NCBI GenBank assembly: GCA_019055375.1
Contig: JAHQIW010002009.1
Span: forward strand, 1 to 64,000
DNA from: Parelaphostrongylus tenuis
Taxonomy: Eukaryota; Nematoda; Chromadorea; Rhabditida; Metastrongylidae
Length of the DNA stretch: 64,000 nucleotides
Direction of reading: 5' to 3'
Shown piece after piece: positions 63,503 through 64,000 of the stretch (positions within the stretch are counted from its first letter, which is position 1; each line of letters begins with the position of its first letter). The translations under genes were made by a program, and so were the position numbers. The notes under the pieces were generated by a model, which saw nothing but the letters and a program-made list of their open reading frames with translations, did no database searches and was not told the DNA's origin.

Positions 63503-63558
63503 AGGGTGCAAAAAGTTCTATTCATCAATTTAGATATTTCAACAGTAAAATCACTGCA
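63503..63558 (+). mobile_element. Solo mariner terminus
   Basis: AGGGTGCAAAAAGTTC..AATTTAGATATTTCAACAGTAAAATCACTG aligns with the terminus at 48064 (AGGGTGCGTGAAAACTC..ATTTTTAGATATTTCAACAATAAAAAATACTG). Nothing else of the element follows. The region 62400-63500 holds no feature I can support. Confidence 0.6.
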
Positions 63559-63800
63559 TGGAGCGTCGTGACTGAGTGGTTGTGATGCTGTTCAAGGCGC
63601 GCGTGAAGCTCAGCTCCACCTTCACTCTCGGCAGTCAGTAAGAACGCCCTATGAATGCCACAGCCAGGCTGTCCTTGAAATTGCGAGGCAGACATGCTCG
63701 TTCAGTATTCTACGTAATACAAGAGGAATACCTAAAACAAATTGAATGCTAGAAATACTGGGATCCTCACAATCATAATTCTGATGACAGGCCATTGAAA
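63559..63800 (+). repeat. SINE-A copy 3
   Basis: GCGTCGTGACTGAGTGGTTG, then GAATGCCACAGCCAGGCTGT and TTGCGAGGCAGACATGCTC, align with the other two copies. It starts directly at the end of the solo mariner terminus. Confidence 0.7.
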
Positions 63801-64000
63801 TGAATCAAATAATAAAATAGTGCCTAGACAAACAAGTTCATTTTATTTATTTCGTTCCAATTCTAATTATTGCTCACAGTGTTTTTTTTTTCGCTGTGCT
63901 GGACCCAGTAATCTATCATACAAGTCCTTTAATCGTCCTCTCTAATGTCGTTGAATAGTGGTGAGCGAGTATCCTTGCAGTCCAGGATAACCTGACTGTG

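Noticed and set aside
1..64000. CRISPR arrays, operons with ribosome binding sites, bacterial genes
   Set aside because: No regularly spaced direct repeats with unique spacers and no bacterial-type gene packing. The window is eukaryotic.

Overview
The window is eukaryotic, AT-rich, densely repetitive DNA. It has short exons, many introns of about 45-90 nt, TTTCAG-type splice acceptors, Tc1/mariner remnants and an RTE-like reverse transcriptase. This fits a nematode, most likely a clade V parasitic strongylid (hookworm-like). That assignment is inference; the species was not determined.

The centre is one gene. From about 13.6 to 47.6 kb on the + strand I can thread roughly 50 short exons encoding a protein that follows Mediator subunit 12 (MED12; dpy-22/mdt-12 in C. 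elegans) from its N-terminus to its glutamine-rich C-terminus. The exons sum to roughly 2,250 codons, close to the roughly 2,200 residues of animal MED12. MED12 joins cyclin C-CDK8 to Mediator in the kinase module and acts in the nucleus in transcriptional control. Exons cluster in nine blocks. The long introns between blocks hold transposon-derived sequence, while introns inside blocks are tiny.

Left flank (1-13.6 kb): no complete gene. It holds a TA microsatellite, foldback and MITE-like elements, an exon-like module present four times between 2.5 and 6.5 kb, a dead mariner transposase, several tRNA-like SINEs, and two short stretches that look like isolated exons. Right flank (47.6-64 kb): microsatellites, a decayed mariner, foldback arrays, an inverted-tRNA-like element, an RTE-type reverse transcriptase remnant sitting between two inverted arms of about 390 bp, one C2H2 zinc-finger exon on the minus strand, and more SINEs.

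Repeat families are the second theme. Family A (foldbacks of about 750-890 bp, with GATTAGGAGGG or GGTTATCC termini), family B (mariner-type MITEs of about 580 bp), SINE-A, SINE-B, and foldbacks whose arms look like tRNA/SINE heads each recur several times. All coordinates were read by eye from the sequence. Exon edges are usually supported by frame continuity but may be off by a base.
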